Of a stretch of 64,000 bases of DNA, positions 11,968-23,317 are shown one piece after another. The DNA is from Zoroaster sp. YZ-2022 (taxonomy: Eukaryota > Echinodermata > Asteroidea > Forcipulatida > Zoroasteridae), in contig CM055823.1 in the NCBI GenBank assembly GCA_029582265.1, positions 29,293,560-29,357,559 on the forward strand, in the 5' to 3' direction. Every line of letters starts with the position of its first letter. The first letter of the stretch is position 1. A program made the translations under genes and the position numbers. The notes beneath the pieces were generated by a model. The model was not told the DNA's origin. It did not search any database and saw only the letters and a list, made by a program, of their open reading frames with translations.

Positions 11968-12341
11968 TTAACCCTCCTACTATTTGGCCATTTGAAACCG
12001 TTAAAAATTTCCACTTTCAAAAATGCCTGTTGGTTTTGTACACACATGGTGGTACCATTTGAACAGTGTTGGTAGCAAGCTTTACTACCATTCAAATCCA
12101 TTCAAATGCATAGAGGGTCCATTGATTCACCACTTAGAAGTATCCAAACAAGGTTTTGTATAAGCTGTACTACCATTTGGAAAGATCCAAACAAGGTTTT
12201 GTATTAGCTGACCTACCATTCAAAACCATTTGAGGAATCAATACTGTACACAGTTATTTCACCATTCAAAACCACAAAAGCGAATGGTTTCAAATGGTGC
12301 ATCAACTTGTATGAAAAAGGTACCAAAAGTAGGAGGGTTAA
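11968..12341. mobile_element. TTAA-flanked MITE, CCCTCCTACTATTTGG subfamily
   Basis: TTAA (11968-11971) and TTAA (12338-12341) flank an element with ends CCCTCCTACTATTTGG and CCAAAAGTAGGAGGG. The interior has repeated ACCATTCAAA and TTTGAATGGT words. Confidence 0.75.
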
Positions 12342-12982
12342 TGAAGTCCTGTGTGATCAGTTTATCTAAAAAAAAATAATATAATTGATCACACTTTTAT
12401 ATGAAAGTTAATTGTTGAAAAATTGATGACGGTATGATAGACATAATCTTAGCTAACCTATTCTCAAAACCCTTTGTCTGTCATAGGGTTTTCATGGATC
12501 GAACTGTACAAGGGTTACTCATGGAATTTGTCCTCCAGAGCATATTTTGTACAAGAATACCACAAAGATTGGTGCCTTCAAATGAACGCAAACATTCTTG
12601 CCAAACAGATGTGGCTGCAATCCTATATAGTTTGTGTATTTTATTGAGATTTAGAGTACCCTGGGAATTTAGAGGACCCTGGGAATTTAAAACCTTTGAC
12701 TGCCCATCATGTGATAGAAGTTATTTTCGTTATGCCAAATATGTCCAACCGTTGATCTGACTTCTCATGTAATGACCACTTCAGTAGCTTAGCATTTTCA
12801 CTGCTGAAGACTGCTGCATATATTAAATCAAATTGTACTGATGGGCAAATTCAGTACACAGCGTTCCAATCATGCCATGTTATTTGGGTTTATGAGTTTC
12901 CCATTTGTGAATAGTGTTCATTATTGCCTGTTACACTGTATCTTGTTAAAATGATGTGGGGGTGTAATTAAACCAAAGAAAA
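12342..12982. other. non-genic stretch
   Basis: A 108-codon ORF (12434-12760, +) begins MIDIILANLF and ends AKYVQPLI. It has no recognisable domain, no splice or promoter context and an internal TTTAGAGNACCCTGGGAATT duplication. I do not call it a gene. Confidence 0.45.
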
Positions 12983-14275
12983 AATCCTGAAAATGGGTTG
13001 AGTGCCTGGGTCTCCCTTTGGTCTAGAGGACAAAGCCCCCTGAACCTCCTGTGGGTAGCAGGCCTGGGTCTCCCTTTGGTCTAGAGGACAAAGTCCCCTG
13101 AACCTCCTGTGGGTAGCAGGCCTGGGTCTCCCTTTGGTCTAGAGGACAAAGCCCCTGAACCTCCTGTGGGTAGCAGGGCCTGGGTCTCCCTTTTGGTCTA
13201 GAGGACAAAGCCCCTGAACCTCCTGTGGGTAGCGGGCCTGGGTCCCTTTGGTCTAGATGACAAAGCCCCCTGTACCTCCTGTGGGTAGCGGGCCTGGGTC
13301 TCCCTTTGGTCTAGAGGACAAAGCCCCCCTGAACCTCCTGTGGGTAGCGGGCCTGGGTCTCCCTTTGGTCTAGAGGACAAAGCCCCCTGAACCTCCTGTG
13401 GGTAGCGGGCCTGGGTCTCCCTTTGGTCTAGAGGACAAAGCCCCTGAACCTCCTGTGGGTAGTGGCTGGGTCTCCTTTGATCTAGAGGATAAAGCCCTGA
13501 ACCTCCTGTGGGTAGCGGGCCTGGGTCTCCCTTTGGTCTAGAGGACAAAGCCCCTGAACCTCCTGTGGGTAGCGGGCCTGGGTCTCCTTGGTCTAGAGGA
13601 CAAAGCCCCTGAACCTCCTGTGGGTATGCGGGCCTGGGTCTCCCTTTGGTCTAGAGGACAAAGCCACCCTGAACCTCCTGTGGGTAGCGGGCCTGGGTCT
13701 CCCTTTGGTCTGGAGGACAAAGCCCCCCTGAACCTCCTGTGGGTAGCAGGCCTGGGTCTCCCTTTGGTCTGGAGGACAAAGGCCCCCTGACCCTCCTGTG
13801 GGTAGTGGGCCTGGGTCTCCCTTGGTCTGGAGGACAAAGCCCCTGAACCTCCTGTGGGTGGCGGGCCTGGGTATCCCCTTTGGTCTGGAGGACAAAGCCC
13901 CCTGAACCTCCTGTGGGTAGCGGGCCTGGGTCTCCCTTTGGTCTAGAGGACAAAGCCCCCTGAACCTCCTGTGGGTAGCGGGCCTGGGTCTCCCTTTGGT
14001 CTAGAGGACAAAGCCCCCTGAACCTCCTGTGGGTAGCGGGCCTGGGTCTCCCTTTGGTCTGGAGGACAAAGCCCCCTGAACCTCCTGGATTTTTAACTCT
14101 GGAGGATTTACAGACTCTCCACATCCCCACAAACAAAAAACTAGAGGTTTGGACACAATACAGGCTACTTCTTTCTTTCCTTGGTGGCTACTTCTCTTCT
14201 TTCAAGAAAAATCTGAGGCAAAGGGAGATTTATAAAAAATCCTGAAATCATGAAAAATCCTGAGAAATCACAGGC
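12983..14275 (+). mobile_element. repeat unit carrying the 58-bp minisatellite, copy 1
   Basis: The unit starts near AAAAATCCTGAAAATGGG and contains about 19 tandem copies of a ~58-bp repeat (13008-14090). A fixed flank then follows: TGGAGGATTTACAGACTCTC, CACATCCCCACAAACAA and AGGCTACTTCTTTC, ending near AAAATCCTGAAATCATG. The same flank follows the array at 61441-61780 and, inverted, borders the array at 31555-32620. An array-plus-flank unit at several loci behaves like a mobile element with an internal minisatellite. Confidence 0.65.
13008..14090. repeat. 58-bp minisatellite array
   Basis: About 19 copies of GGGCCTGGGTCTCCCTTTGG / TCTAGAGGACAAAGCC / CCTGAACCTCCTGTGGGTAG are present, with 1-3-bp length variation. 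Open minus-strand frames (repeating DQRETQARYPQEVQG and PRPATHRRFRG) arise only because the unit lacks stops. The copies here are far cleaner than those of the same repeat at 30.4-32.6 kb. Confidence 0.95.
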
Positions 14276-14734
14276 CTGTGTACATGTACATTATGAGTGG
14301 TGAACTGAAAATTGAAATTGGTGAATGAGTGTGCATGTGTACATATTTGTTTGTTTTCCTTCCGTGTATTGGTTAGAACAGTTGGATCACTAGATAATAA
14401 TAATCATACTTATCATTCAGTGATTTATTATTTTTTTCATTAAAAGAATAACTTAATAAACTGATTGTTTTCACTCATTAAATTGGCCGACACATTGTTT
14501 AGTTTTTCGTCAACTCTGCATAGCCTATTGTGATATTTAGCCATTTGAGGCTCTATTTCAAAACAAAATTCACCACCTTTCATAAACAAATAACACGCTT
14601 GCAATTTTGAACTTTCGTGTACAATAACTTATTATCCATAGCGAGGCAGCGGACACAAATATAGAATGGTACCCTGTACGTATAGTTAATGAACCAGTCT
14701 TGCATGAAATTACTGATTATCTCTATGGAGGAAG
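14276..14734. other. non-genic stretch
   Basis: A/T-rich sequence with no recognised gene or element boundary. Confidence 0.5.
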
Positions 14735-14912
14735 TGGACACAATATAAGTCTCTGGTTTCTGGTCTGCGCGTGTGTCACCTCAGACCCACACGTCTGCAT
14801 TTTAAATTTTAAAAAACAATTTTTTTTTTACTATGAAACAATGTCCAACTGTAGCGAAAATTGCTGGATCGGTTGGAATTCTGCCGTGCTGTGCTTTATG
14901 ACTTTTTCACAT

Positions 14913-17635
14913 ACATGTGGGTCACTCCATGAAGTTGGGGCACAAAGTGTGACATAAGGGTTGAATTTTCAAAATCAATATATTTATATAATTTTACCAT
15001 TTTTAGTTTATCCAAATATTCAATTAAGAAAAATCAAAACATATTATTGCTGATTGTTTCCTGATCATCAGTGATCCTTGTTCAATGAGAGACTGACGCT
15101 GGTGAAAATACCTATGCTACATGGACACCTTTGTCATATTTCTTGTGTTTTATTTTGTAAACAGTTCATCATATTCCAACTTTATCCAATGTTTAATAAC
15201 CATTTCAGGGGAGTGTAATAATAACATAAAACTAACATTACTATTATTGACCACTTAATACCCTAACAAGACATGACAATTGAGCTTTTTTGATAGTTTT
15301 AAACAAAATTTGGCAATAATTACTTGAAATTCTGTTACATGTTCCTCGTTAAAGAAAATGTGAATCATAGAATCCCATCAGTTTGTTAAAAGCATACACT
15401 ATTCCCAATAAAGACTTGCTCAGACTAAAATCGGATATTATGAGTACATGTACCTCTTTTTCCAAATACCTATGCTACATGGACACCGTGTCCATGTAGC
15501 ATAGGTATATAATGTAGAAATCTTTGTCTATTGTCCCCCTTCAAAGAAGTTTTAATCATAGCATCCCATCAGTTTGTTAAAATATACACTAGTCATGTTC
15601 TATGGTTATAGAAACTTACTCTGACCAAAATTACACATCTGTGCAAACCATTTTCCCAATACCTATGCTACATGGACACGGTGTCCATGTAGTGTAGGTA
15701 TACATTGTTGAAATGTTGTCTAATTGTCTCTCTTTAAAGAAAAGTTTAATCATAGCATCACATCAGTTTGTTAAAACATACACTAGTCATGTATTGTTAT
15801 ATAATGCTAGACTTTAATCAGACTAAAATTTTGACTTAACCCTTTTTTCCCAAATACCTATGCTACATGGACACCATGAACCAAGTCCATGTAGAGTAGA
15901 TAATTTTTAATTTTTTGTGCAATTGTTTTACAATTATTTTTTAGTTAAAACATGTTTATAATAATAATAGTGGTGTACATTTATAATGCGCCATGTCTGT
16001 CATAAATGACTATCTGGAACAATAACTAAAGTAAGATTAATTTAAACTAAAAATCGTTTAGATCTACGAAAAATCCGGACCCGGGAAAACAACTATGACA
16101 GTATATGAGATGAACTTTTAAATCAGCGATACTTAAAAACTCCAAGTCAATTTTGCACTCAAAATCACCCTTTGTTGCTGTTGAAATTACCACTTGTTTC
16201 CGTTCGATTAAGGAGGACAAATGCTACATTCTGTCAACTGTAAAAAATAAAATGAAAAACAATGTATCGTAATTTCTGGAATATAAGCCGTGACTTATAC
16301 GTTGATTTTGACACGGTAAAAGTTGCCTGCGGCTTATACGCGGTGCGGCTTATACGCTGAGGTATGATCTTGAAGAACAAAACACAATGCACAACTAAGC
16401 AAAAATCGTTGGTAAACAGACAGAAACAGAAACCTAAAAACCTTTATTGTTCGTAGCGAAAATGGTCTGGTCATTGTCAGTTTTAGTGAGCGGACCTCGA
16501 TACACACAGATTTATTCAAAACTTCTGAAAAAACTGTTGCAACGTTTAGCGCCAGCGACATCAGAATCCACTACGTAGATCGTAGTCTATGCCATGCGTG
16601 TACCAGAGAGCCAATGGGAAAATTCGTTATATCGTAGTCTATAGAAGGAGCCAATAGGAAAATTCGTTACGCGTGGCAGGCGATGAGTCATCGTTTCGTT
16701 GGTTGCCGTTGTAGTGATTACATGTACGTTGTGCAGAAAGCAGGTAACCAGCGGGACCACGCTCGACATTCCCGAATGCCGTAAATAGTGATACGGAACG
16801 GAACAATCCTCGTGGTAGTTCCGGGACACCGACGCTACATGCGGACACCCCACACACAGTCAATCGCACTGTGCTTATGTAAGCGGTTTTGCCACAGGTA
16901 TTGGTTCGAGCAGTGCCATGACCTCCCGAGGTCAACCTATGGCGGTACCATTTCAAAATGGGTGGTGTTTTTATTTATGCGGAAGCGTTGCTATCGACGC
17001 TACATTTCACTTTCATGGACACCCAAATAACAACCGATCGTATATTTCCCAATCGCATGGAAATTTGCAATCACACTTCAAGTTTTTACTTCTCATTGTG
17101 ATTTATGGATGTTTTAAAGCCGTGAAACAAGATTCCCCAATGAAAGTATATCTTTCGAGTCGTGAGCAGTGGGGAATACCGATGCTTACGTGTTTATTTT
17201 ACGCGGACACCCCATGTAGCGTCGATGCACGCTGAATTCACCGATATGGCGTTGGAAATCTGAAAAATTTTAAACTAATATTTTATTATTTATATGCTAT
17301 TTGAAAAGTAAAAAAACGGATAAGCATGGTTTGTGTGGGTTCGCAGTAGATTTTCTTTGAAAATACGGAGATAAAGTTGGAACACTTTGTATGTCACAAT
17401 TTTTTATAAAAAATGGCACTGGACACGGACAAATTTTCGGTCATATAAAAAAAAGAAAAAGAAAAAAAAAAGACCCCTTTTCCTCAAAAGCTACTTTTCT
17501 ATACCAGCTTTCATTATAAAAAAAATAATTACCTTGAAACATTTAACACCAACAACTTAAACATGGTTAAATAACTACAAGGTAGCAATGTACCCATGTG
17601 TCCCAGGTTCATGGAGTGACCCATGTACATGTGTA
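14913..17635. mobile_element. 2.7-kb TIR element (GGGTCACTCCATGAA ends)
   Basis: The inverted ends ACATGTGGGTCACTCCATGA and TCATGGAGTGACCCATGTAC bound the element. No transposase is recognised. It contains four copies of a palindromic motif (15100-15900), a GCGGCTTATACGC segment (16320-16365), a direct repeat around AGCCAATAGGAAAATTCGTTA (16570-16670) and an inverted pair GACGCTACATGCGGACACCCC / GGACACCCCATGTAGCGTC (16825 and 17205). The interior looks built from subterminal repeats rather than genes. Confidence 0.6.
15105..15900. repeat. ~190-bp repeats each with an ACCTATGCTACATGGACAC palindrome
   Basis: ACCTATGCTACATGGACAC occurs near 15108, 15468, 15660 and 15855. The copies at 15468 and 15660 are followed directly by the reverse complement, forming ~39-bp near-perfect palindromes centred on GGACAC-GTGTCC. 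Between them, ATCCCATCAGTTTGTTAAAA and ACACTAGTCATGT recur. No ORF is present. Confidence 0.8.
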
Positions 17636-17907
17636 GGGTTATAATGAACGTTTGCCCAATTTGTGAGGCCTCTCTTAGCCACCATACATTTTGTACTTCT
17701 ATGGGAAATTTTGTTCCCCGTGTATACAATGTATCACATATTTCCCTGTTGGCAAAAAAATAAAATAAATAAAAAATAAATAAAAAAATTGCCGTTAAAA
17801 TTTTTGAATCCGACTAATGACCAGAAACCGGAGACTTTTTTTTGGCCTAATAGAACATGGGGGATAAGATCCAGAGAAGGTAAAATCCCTCTGTAGCTGA
17901 GCAAGGT

Positions 17908-18071
17908 GTTAGTCAGGATTTAGAAATACCGTAGGGTGTCCACATCTGCTGGAAATTTCAAAACAGCGTGTCCAAATTGTTCACTTACAATTCATTTACA
18001 TGTAAATGACTTAGGGTGTCCAAAATTGAAACAGGGTGTCCAAAAAGACACCCAGACATCCATCTGGCTAA
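17908..18071. mobile_element. GTGTTAGTCAGGATTT MITE copy 1
   Basis: It begins AGGTGTTAGTCAGGATTTAG and ends near CATCTGGCTAAT. AGGGTGTCCA occurs several times inside. Related copies lie at 55592-55772 and 60818-60987. The TTAGCCAG terminus resembles the hAT-like element ends at 6280 and 63183. This copy abuts the long-TIR transposon at 18072. Confidence 0.6.
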
Positions 18072-18507
18072 TAGTGCAGCGGATTAGCAAGAAAATTGTG
18101 CACTTTTTGAGAAAAGCATGAAACTTCTAGCATAGTTAGCTTTCACCATAAGATTTATTTTCAGATGTGGAGGGAAGTCAGATTTGACCTCTGATGACCC
18201 TGAGAGGTCAAATCCAAAATGGCCGCCAGTCCGCATGGTCTAATGTACAAACACGCTTAACTTTTGAACCAAATAGTCCAGAAAAACGTTTAAGGTGTCA
18301 TTTCCAACTAAATTGGGGATGCCAATTCATTTGGTAATACTTTTGAGATCGCCAGAACTCAGGGATTTGCAATTAGGTCAAGGTCAAGGTCAAATTAGGC
18401 CAAAAAAGTGATTTTGTTTTTAAAAATTTGCCTCTATTTTGACACTTAAGGAGTCATTATTTTAAAAAATAATAAAAAAGACCCATGTACCACCACTTTG
18501 ACTATCC

Positions 18508-18795
18508 AGGGCCAAATTTCATAGAGCTGCTTAACGGCCGATTCTGTGCTGACGTACGAGTTTCTACTTCATAGCGCTGCTAACCGTAAGCACAAAATGC
18601 ATGCTAACCTTACGGTGCTTACTGCACGAAAATGAATTTTGTAACAATGCAAATCCATTGTGAACGCCAAGAAGGTGGACGCCTTGTTTTCTTGCTAACC
18701 CAGAGACCTTGTTAACCTGCTTAAGCAAATTTTTTCTGCTACAGTTAGCACGAAAATTTGCTTACCGGGTAAGCAAGCTTTTATGAAATTGGGCC
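18508..18795. mobile_element. GGGCCAAATTTCATA MITE inside the long-TIR element
   Basis: The inverted ends GGGCCAAATTTCATAGAGCT and GCTTTTATGAAATTGGGCCC bound about 285 bp with repeated GCTTAAC/GCTAAC words. A second, shorter copy lies at 49873-49996. Confidence 0.7.
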
Positions 18796-18917
18796 CAGAA
18801 GACCCAAAAAGCTATTCCAACACGACCTAAAACCTGTTCATTACCACAGCTATAGATATCCACATAAATTTAGCACTGTCCACAACTTATGAATATCCTA
18901 ATGGTAACGATCAAAAT

Positions 18918-20860
18918 CTAACAGTCTCCAGAACAAGAGCACAGTGCAGTGCACTTGAGTGCAGCTTTGACACATTTGCAACGCCCAGTGCACCCTTTCT
19001 TGCAGCGACAGTGGATCAATTCATGGCACGATTTTGATGCCTCCGGAGAGTGGTCGAAAGAGGCTGCCACCCAGTTGTTTCGCTTTGTCCAGCCCCAGTC
19101 AGATGGCTCTGGCATCTCTGGATTCTTGGCCAATGTCTGGTTCCAACAGTTGGCCTGGTAGCAAGTGCGCTTGATGTGCTGCTTGAGTGCTGCCTGGGTT
19201 GGAGGAATGTTCTCCAGGTTTCTAGACTTCTGTGCGAAGAGCTGTTTCCTGGCATCATTCACTTCCATGCTCTCACTGGTTCGGTCGTACATCAGCACCA
19301 CAAATCGCTCTAGCAGTAACATTGATCCTTCACTGACCTCACTTGGCATGCACAGGAGTTCACTGAAAGCATCATTCACCTCTGGGAAAGACTTCAAGTT
19401 TCCCAGGCAGTCTTCTTTCCTCTGCCAGCTTAATGCAGAAACAGTGTCACACCCGGTGAACGCATGAAAGACTGGGAGAGTCATACACCGTGTCGGACTC
19501 ATGGTGGCAACCATTTCGTGAACAGCTATGTACCGAAAGCTTGATCCGACAAAAGCGATCCACAGCTCATCAGGAGCTGTCTTGCTGAATGAAGCCACGG
19601 CCAGTACAACCACATCAGTATCAACGGCACGTATGGTTACCTTTACACCTTTTGCACAGCATCTGCCACATGCAGAAGTAGACGAGTGTCAGCCTCCTCG
19701 GCGAGCATGGGGCAAGGCCTGCCAAGTGTGACTCAGCAGGAGGCAGAGTACTCCACTTCCATCTGTTGCATACAGTTCCTTGCCCTGTGGTAGAGGAAGA
19801 TGAACGGCTTGCGTGACAGGAAAGCAAACAATTCGGTTTTGTTCTCATTGACTCAAGGAAGTCCTTCCAGTTTTTGGCAGCACAGTAGAAGGAGCCACCC
19901 TTTCCTGGTGCCCTTTCCCTTTTCTGTCTTGTTGAGGCTTTCAGGCTAGCAGGTAAGTATACATCCCAGACAAGGTCGATGCGGATGCTTTTCTCGAGTT
20001 GAGCAAAGATGTATGGGGCAAACACTATTTCTCCATACTCTTGAAATGTTCTTGATGTTCCAGGATTGAGCATTTGAATCACAGCTGCACCATCAAGAAT
20101 GATTGCTTGGGCCACAGGTGCACTATTGTTTTCGAGCAGATTTGATTCCAGGCAGCGAAGTAGATCTGCTTTAACTCCAAACCGCATTTTTCCTCCAGTT
20201 GACAGCTGGCGGGGCTGCCTGGTTTTCATGGGAGAAGAAATTGTCCATGTCTCCATCCCGTGTCTGACACGAGATGTACAGCCTCGAAAAGAGACCACAG
20301 TCACTCTTAAGTGCTGCGAGCTGTGCCTTCTGTTTTGACATAACCTTGGCCGGCTGCCGACTGAAAAGTGGCAACTTGTTCTTAGGAAGTGTTTGTGTGA
20401 CAGGTGTTGTACACTGCTCTAGCCTTTCTGTCACAAACTTTGTGTACTGCTCCTCACCGAGGGTCTCAATCCTTCTCACCGTTTCAGCCACTTGGGTGTC
20501 CATGATGTCGCTTGTGTCAATGACTAGTAGGTCTTGACTTTGTTCTAGAAATGGATTCCCCATCTCTTTCAGTACTGTCACAAGTGCCTTAACATCCCTC
20601 AGGAATGCTGCCTGCACTCCAGGTTGCTGGTCATGGTGATGTTGTCCAGTGTTAGCAGAACCATTATTTTGCTTTATGGCCTGTTCCTCAAACTCTGTAG
20701 TGATCCTGGCAATTTCTGGCCCTGCTATCATCCAGCGTCGGAGTGCTCCTGGATTGCCAGTAAGTCCAATAGCTCCTCCAGAACCTTTCACCATTGCATT
20801 GTTCTGCTCATGGCACTGGTCAATTGCCATGGCAGAGAATTTGTTGCCTTAAAGACATAG
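18918..20860 (-). pseudogene. transposon ORF with GLT/HEQNN region and Cys-rich CXC tail
   Basis: Three overlapping minus-strand frames form one decayed coding region. The first (20830-20171) begins MAIDQCHEQNNAMVKGSGG, then IGLTGNPGALRRWMIAGPE. The second (to 19621) has LLRCLESNLLENNSAPVAQA and FQEYGEIVFAPYI. A third frame near 19730-19660 has AEEADTRLLLHVADAVQK, and the fourth (19613-18918) has VVLAVASFSKTAPDELW, LPVFHAFTGCDTVSALSW and SMEVNDARKQLFAQKSRN. It ends with a 30-residue Cys-rich CXC (tesmin-like) motif, CRCKKGCTGRCKC followed by CTALCSCSGDC. I know this protein type as a multicopy invertebrate family; the EADT...DTD block is reminiscent of PIN/XPG-like nucleases, which is inference. 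At least two frameshifts near 19.65-19.85 kb and a missing 5' part make it non-functional. Spacing to the TIRs shows it is transposon cargo. Confidence 0.75.
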
Positions 20861-21624
20861 CTTATCTAAGAAGTTTTAAAGGGACAGTTCACCAATATGC
20901 AGCTAAATGATAATGCAACTTAAATGCAGCACTAAGGAAATTATATTAATTCAAAAAATAACTGTCACACAAATAAAACACAAAGTAACTTAAAGAACAA
21001 CTTACCAGTATTATTGAGCAGTAATGGAAAGGAGCAGTTTTCCCGACTTGAATTGAGGTGTTTGCCGTATACTGCCTAGCTGCCCACTGACCATGCTATG
21101 CATATGGTCAGTTACAAGACAAAGAATGGTCTGGTGCTAATTAGTGAAATAAACTAACTGAAAGGGATTAAGATGGGGGACTATGCAGGGGAACCACTCC
21201 TAAAGAAATTTGAGAACATAGGGGAGAACAAATGACAAATAAATGGGAAAACTTTTTGTAAACATTCAAAACTTGCTATTTTTTAGTCAATTTTGACCTT
21301 GACCTTGACCTAAATGCAAAACCCTGAGTTCTGGCGATCTCAAAAGTATTACCAAATGAATTGGCATCCCCAATTTAGTTGGAAATGACACCTTAAACGT
21401 TTTTCTGGACTATTTGGTTCAAAAGTTAAGCGTGTTTGTACATTAGAATAGGCGGGACTGGCGGCCATTTTGGATTTGACCTCTCACAGTCCTCAGAGGT
21501 CAAATCTGACTTCCCTCCACATCTGAAAATGAATCTTATGGTCTAAACTAACTATGCTAGAAGTTTCATGCTTTTCTCAAAAAGTGCACAATTTTCATTA
21601 TATGGGAGCTTATCCGCTGTACTA

Positions 21625-22883
21625 TAACACTACATGTACATATGTATGGAGCTGAGTACTGCTGATGATTGTGTTATGCACACACTGAACAGTACCTCAG
21701 CACTGTACAGCTGTACATAATATTCAGTGCTTTCCAGTATAGCCTGTGGTAGCATGAAGATCTGACATCACACTTTGAGGCTCGTGAATTACGCCAGATA
21801 CTGGCCGTGCGGCCGCCATGTTTTCCCCCGAGATTCAACTTTGACCTTGGTTGGTAGCTAGCGCGCGAAACCTCGAAGCGTGACATCAGATCTTCAGCAC
21901 AACATATCCAATGAAATCCCTTGAATGGTACGCCAGGAGCCTGTCTGTATCCTTGATTATACATGTAGGATAAAGACCAGTCTAGTTGTAATCAAGCTCA
22001 TTACAACCTTTTTCATTTTTACGCACTTTATTATGGGGATAAAGACAGGGGACCCGTCTAAGCCTGTGGAAGAAAAAAGTCCACAGGGGTAGACATTAGA
22101 CGTGTACTGCACTGTATGCAGCTACCATACATGTACTGTACATTTGAACAGCGAAGCCACAGCCCTGTGTAGTATGTAAGGTACATGTACGTACAGTACA
22201 TGTGTACATTACCGTACTGTATACAAGTAATAGTACATGTAGGTCAATAAAGTACTTTAACCTTGTATTGATGATCAAGTGCATTGTACACCATAATGTA
22301 CATGTACAATGGCAAGGGTACATACTGTATACATGTAATGTACACGTGTACGTATGTCATATTCAATTACATATTCACTACAGCATGCACACTATTGATA
22401 GACTGCTGATAGTGCTGTTAATGTACTGTACATACATGTACATGCATATACATACACGTACAGAATATACAATAATAACTGGATTTATAGAGTGCCAAAT
22501 TGCCAAAGGATCCATGGCGCTTTTACATTATTATCCCTGGTCATTGGGCCAATATCAATCCTTAAACTTTCTCAGCTCCCTGGGGATATTCTGTACATGT
22601 ATTTTGTACATCTCTACATATAGAGAATATATATATATTCTCTACATGTACATGTACAGAATACAGACTTACTCACACAACTACTACATGACAACCCATA
22701 CGGATCTGATTGTAGATTTATTCAGCATTTTTATGACTAAATGTTTTTTTGTTTTGCAAGTTGTGTTCACGGTTGAGTAACAACGAGAGTGGCATTTCAC
22801 TTGCTCAGGTTCACACGAGTCTGTGTCGTGATACGTTAATTATCCCCCAGATGAAAGATCATTTCAACTACATGTAATTCGCA
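21625..22883. other. non-genic stretch with small repeats
   Basis: It contains a short palindromic element at 21755-21898 (GAAGATCTGACATCAC ... GTGACATCAGATCTTC), dense ACATGTAC palindromes (22.1-22.45 kb), a SINE-like fragment at about 22466-22590 and ATATATATTCTCTA inverted words near 22620. The 192-codon ORF (22202-22780) is ACATGTA-derived and is not a gene. Confidence 0.6.
22466..22590. mobile_element. fragment of tRNA-type SINE tail region
   Basis: AATAATAACTGGATTTATAG and CTCAGCTCCCTGGGGA match the 3' half of the SINEs at 55787-56126 and 56963-57338. The tRNA-like head is missing, so this is a 5'-truncated, diverged copy. Confidence 0.5.
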
Positions 22884-23012
22884 CCTGGAATTTCACCGAG
22901 GCCTTTATCCTCTGTCGCCCTGGTCTTGGCCTCGGTGCCCCTTAAATATTCTGATCTTCTAATGGAAGTGCCCTTTACTCAGGAAAGTAGCCTTGTCCCT
23001 AGAATGAAATTC
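22884..23012. mobile_element. CCTGGAATTTCA MITE copy 1
   Basis: The ends CACCTGGAATTTCACCGAGG and AGAATGAAATTCCAAG are inverted. Inside are CCCTGGTCTTGGCCT, GTGCCCCTTAAA and GGAAGTGCCCTTTACTCAGG. A second copy in the same orientation lies at 23318-23477, so the pair brackets the first SBF exon. Confidence 0.65.
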
Positions 23013-23063
23013 CAAGCTTGCTAATTGTACAGATATTCCTTCTTCTTTGTTGTTCTTGTACAG

Positions 23064-23155
23064 AGACTGCATCCACATATAGTCGTGGGAAGATACTCCA
23101 ACGTTTTCCAGAGAAGGACTGGGAAGATGTCCCCTTCATCCAAGGAATTGATCTG
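23064..23155 (+). CDS. SBF1/SBF2 (MTMR5/MTMR13)-like exon, start of uDENN
   Basis: After a CTTGTACAG acceptor the exon reads [20 protein letters not shown], then [10 protein letters not shown], and ends at a GTAAGA donor. [14 protein letters not shown] followed by PF-QGI-L is the hallmark N-terminal uDENN sequence of the myotubularin-related pseudophosphatases SBF1/MTMR5 and SBF2/MTMR13. These use their DENN module as Rab28/Rab21-type exchange factors on endosomes and pair with MTMR2. The exon is 92 nt, and its frame joins exactly to the next exon. The initiator exon upstream was not found. It is not clear from this piece whether the gene is SBF1, SBF2 or the single invertebrate orthologue. 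Confidence 0.9.
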
Positions 23156-23317
23156 GTAAGAGGAGTAAAACAAAACAAAACTTGTAATTTCCCCCACTGA
23201 AACATGATTGAAATTATTGAAACCTTAGACAGGCAGACAGAGTTATAGCACGCCTTCTCGTCTTTAATTATCATTATTTTTATTTTGCCACAACAAGAAA
23301 ATAGGAGTAAGGTTTCA

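Larger units (their letters stand above)
14735..17850 (-). mobile_element. CTCCGGTTTCTGGTC MITE split by a later insertion
   Basis: The left part (14735-14912) starts AAGTCTCTGGTTTCTGGTC and contains AATTGCTGGATCGGTTGG. The right part (17636-17850) resumes with ACGTTTGCCCAATTTGTGAG and ends GACCAGAAACCGGAGAC TTTTTTTTGGCC. Intact copies at 23600-24003 and 45243-45620 run through this join without a break. So this is one MITE of about 390 bp cut in two by the 2.7-kb element at 14913-17635. Confidence 0.75.
18072..21624 (-). mobile_element. 3.55-kb long-TIR DNA transposon with CXC-protein cargo
   Basis: The ends TAGTGCAGCGGATTAGC (18072) and GCTTATCCGCTGTACTA (to 21624) are inverted. The inverted similarity extends about 330 bp inward on each side (18072-18400 with 21295-21624), including AGAAAAGCATGAAACTTCTA and CCAAAATGGCCGCCAGTCC. 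TA at both outer edges may be a target duplication, but the borders are not certain. A single decayed gene lies between the TIRs on the minus strand (20860-18918). A smaller MITE sits at 18508-18795. The family proteins I recall as similar are abundant in cnidarian and echinoderm genomes. An Academ-type assignment is a guess. Confidence 0.75.

Noticed and set aside
12434..12760. 108-codon ORF MIDIILANLF...
   Set aside because: No recognisable domain, contains a short direct repeat, and lacks start context or splice partners.
13023..14136. Several 60-161-codon ORFs with PQEVQG / HRRFRG repeats
   Set aside because: They are translations of the 58-bp minisatellite, and frame changes follow the unit-length changes.
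22202..22780. 192-codon ORF on +
   Set aside because: It is driven by GTACATGTAC repeats and a SINE fragment, with no domain.
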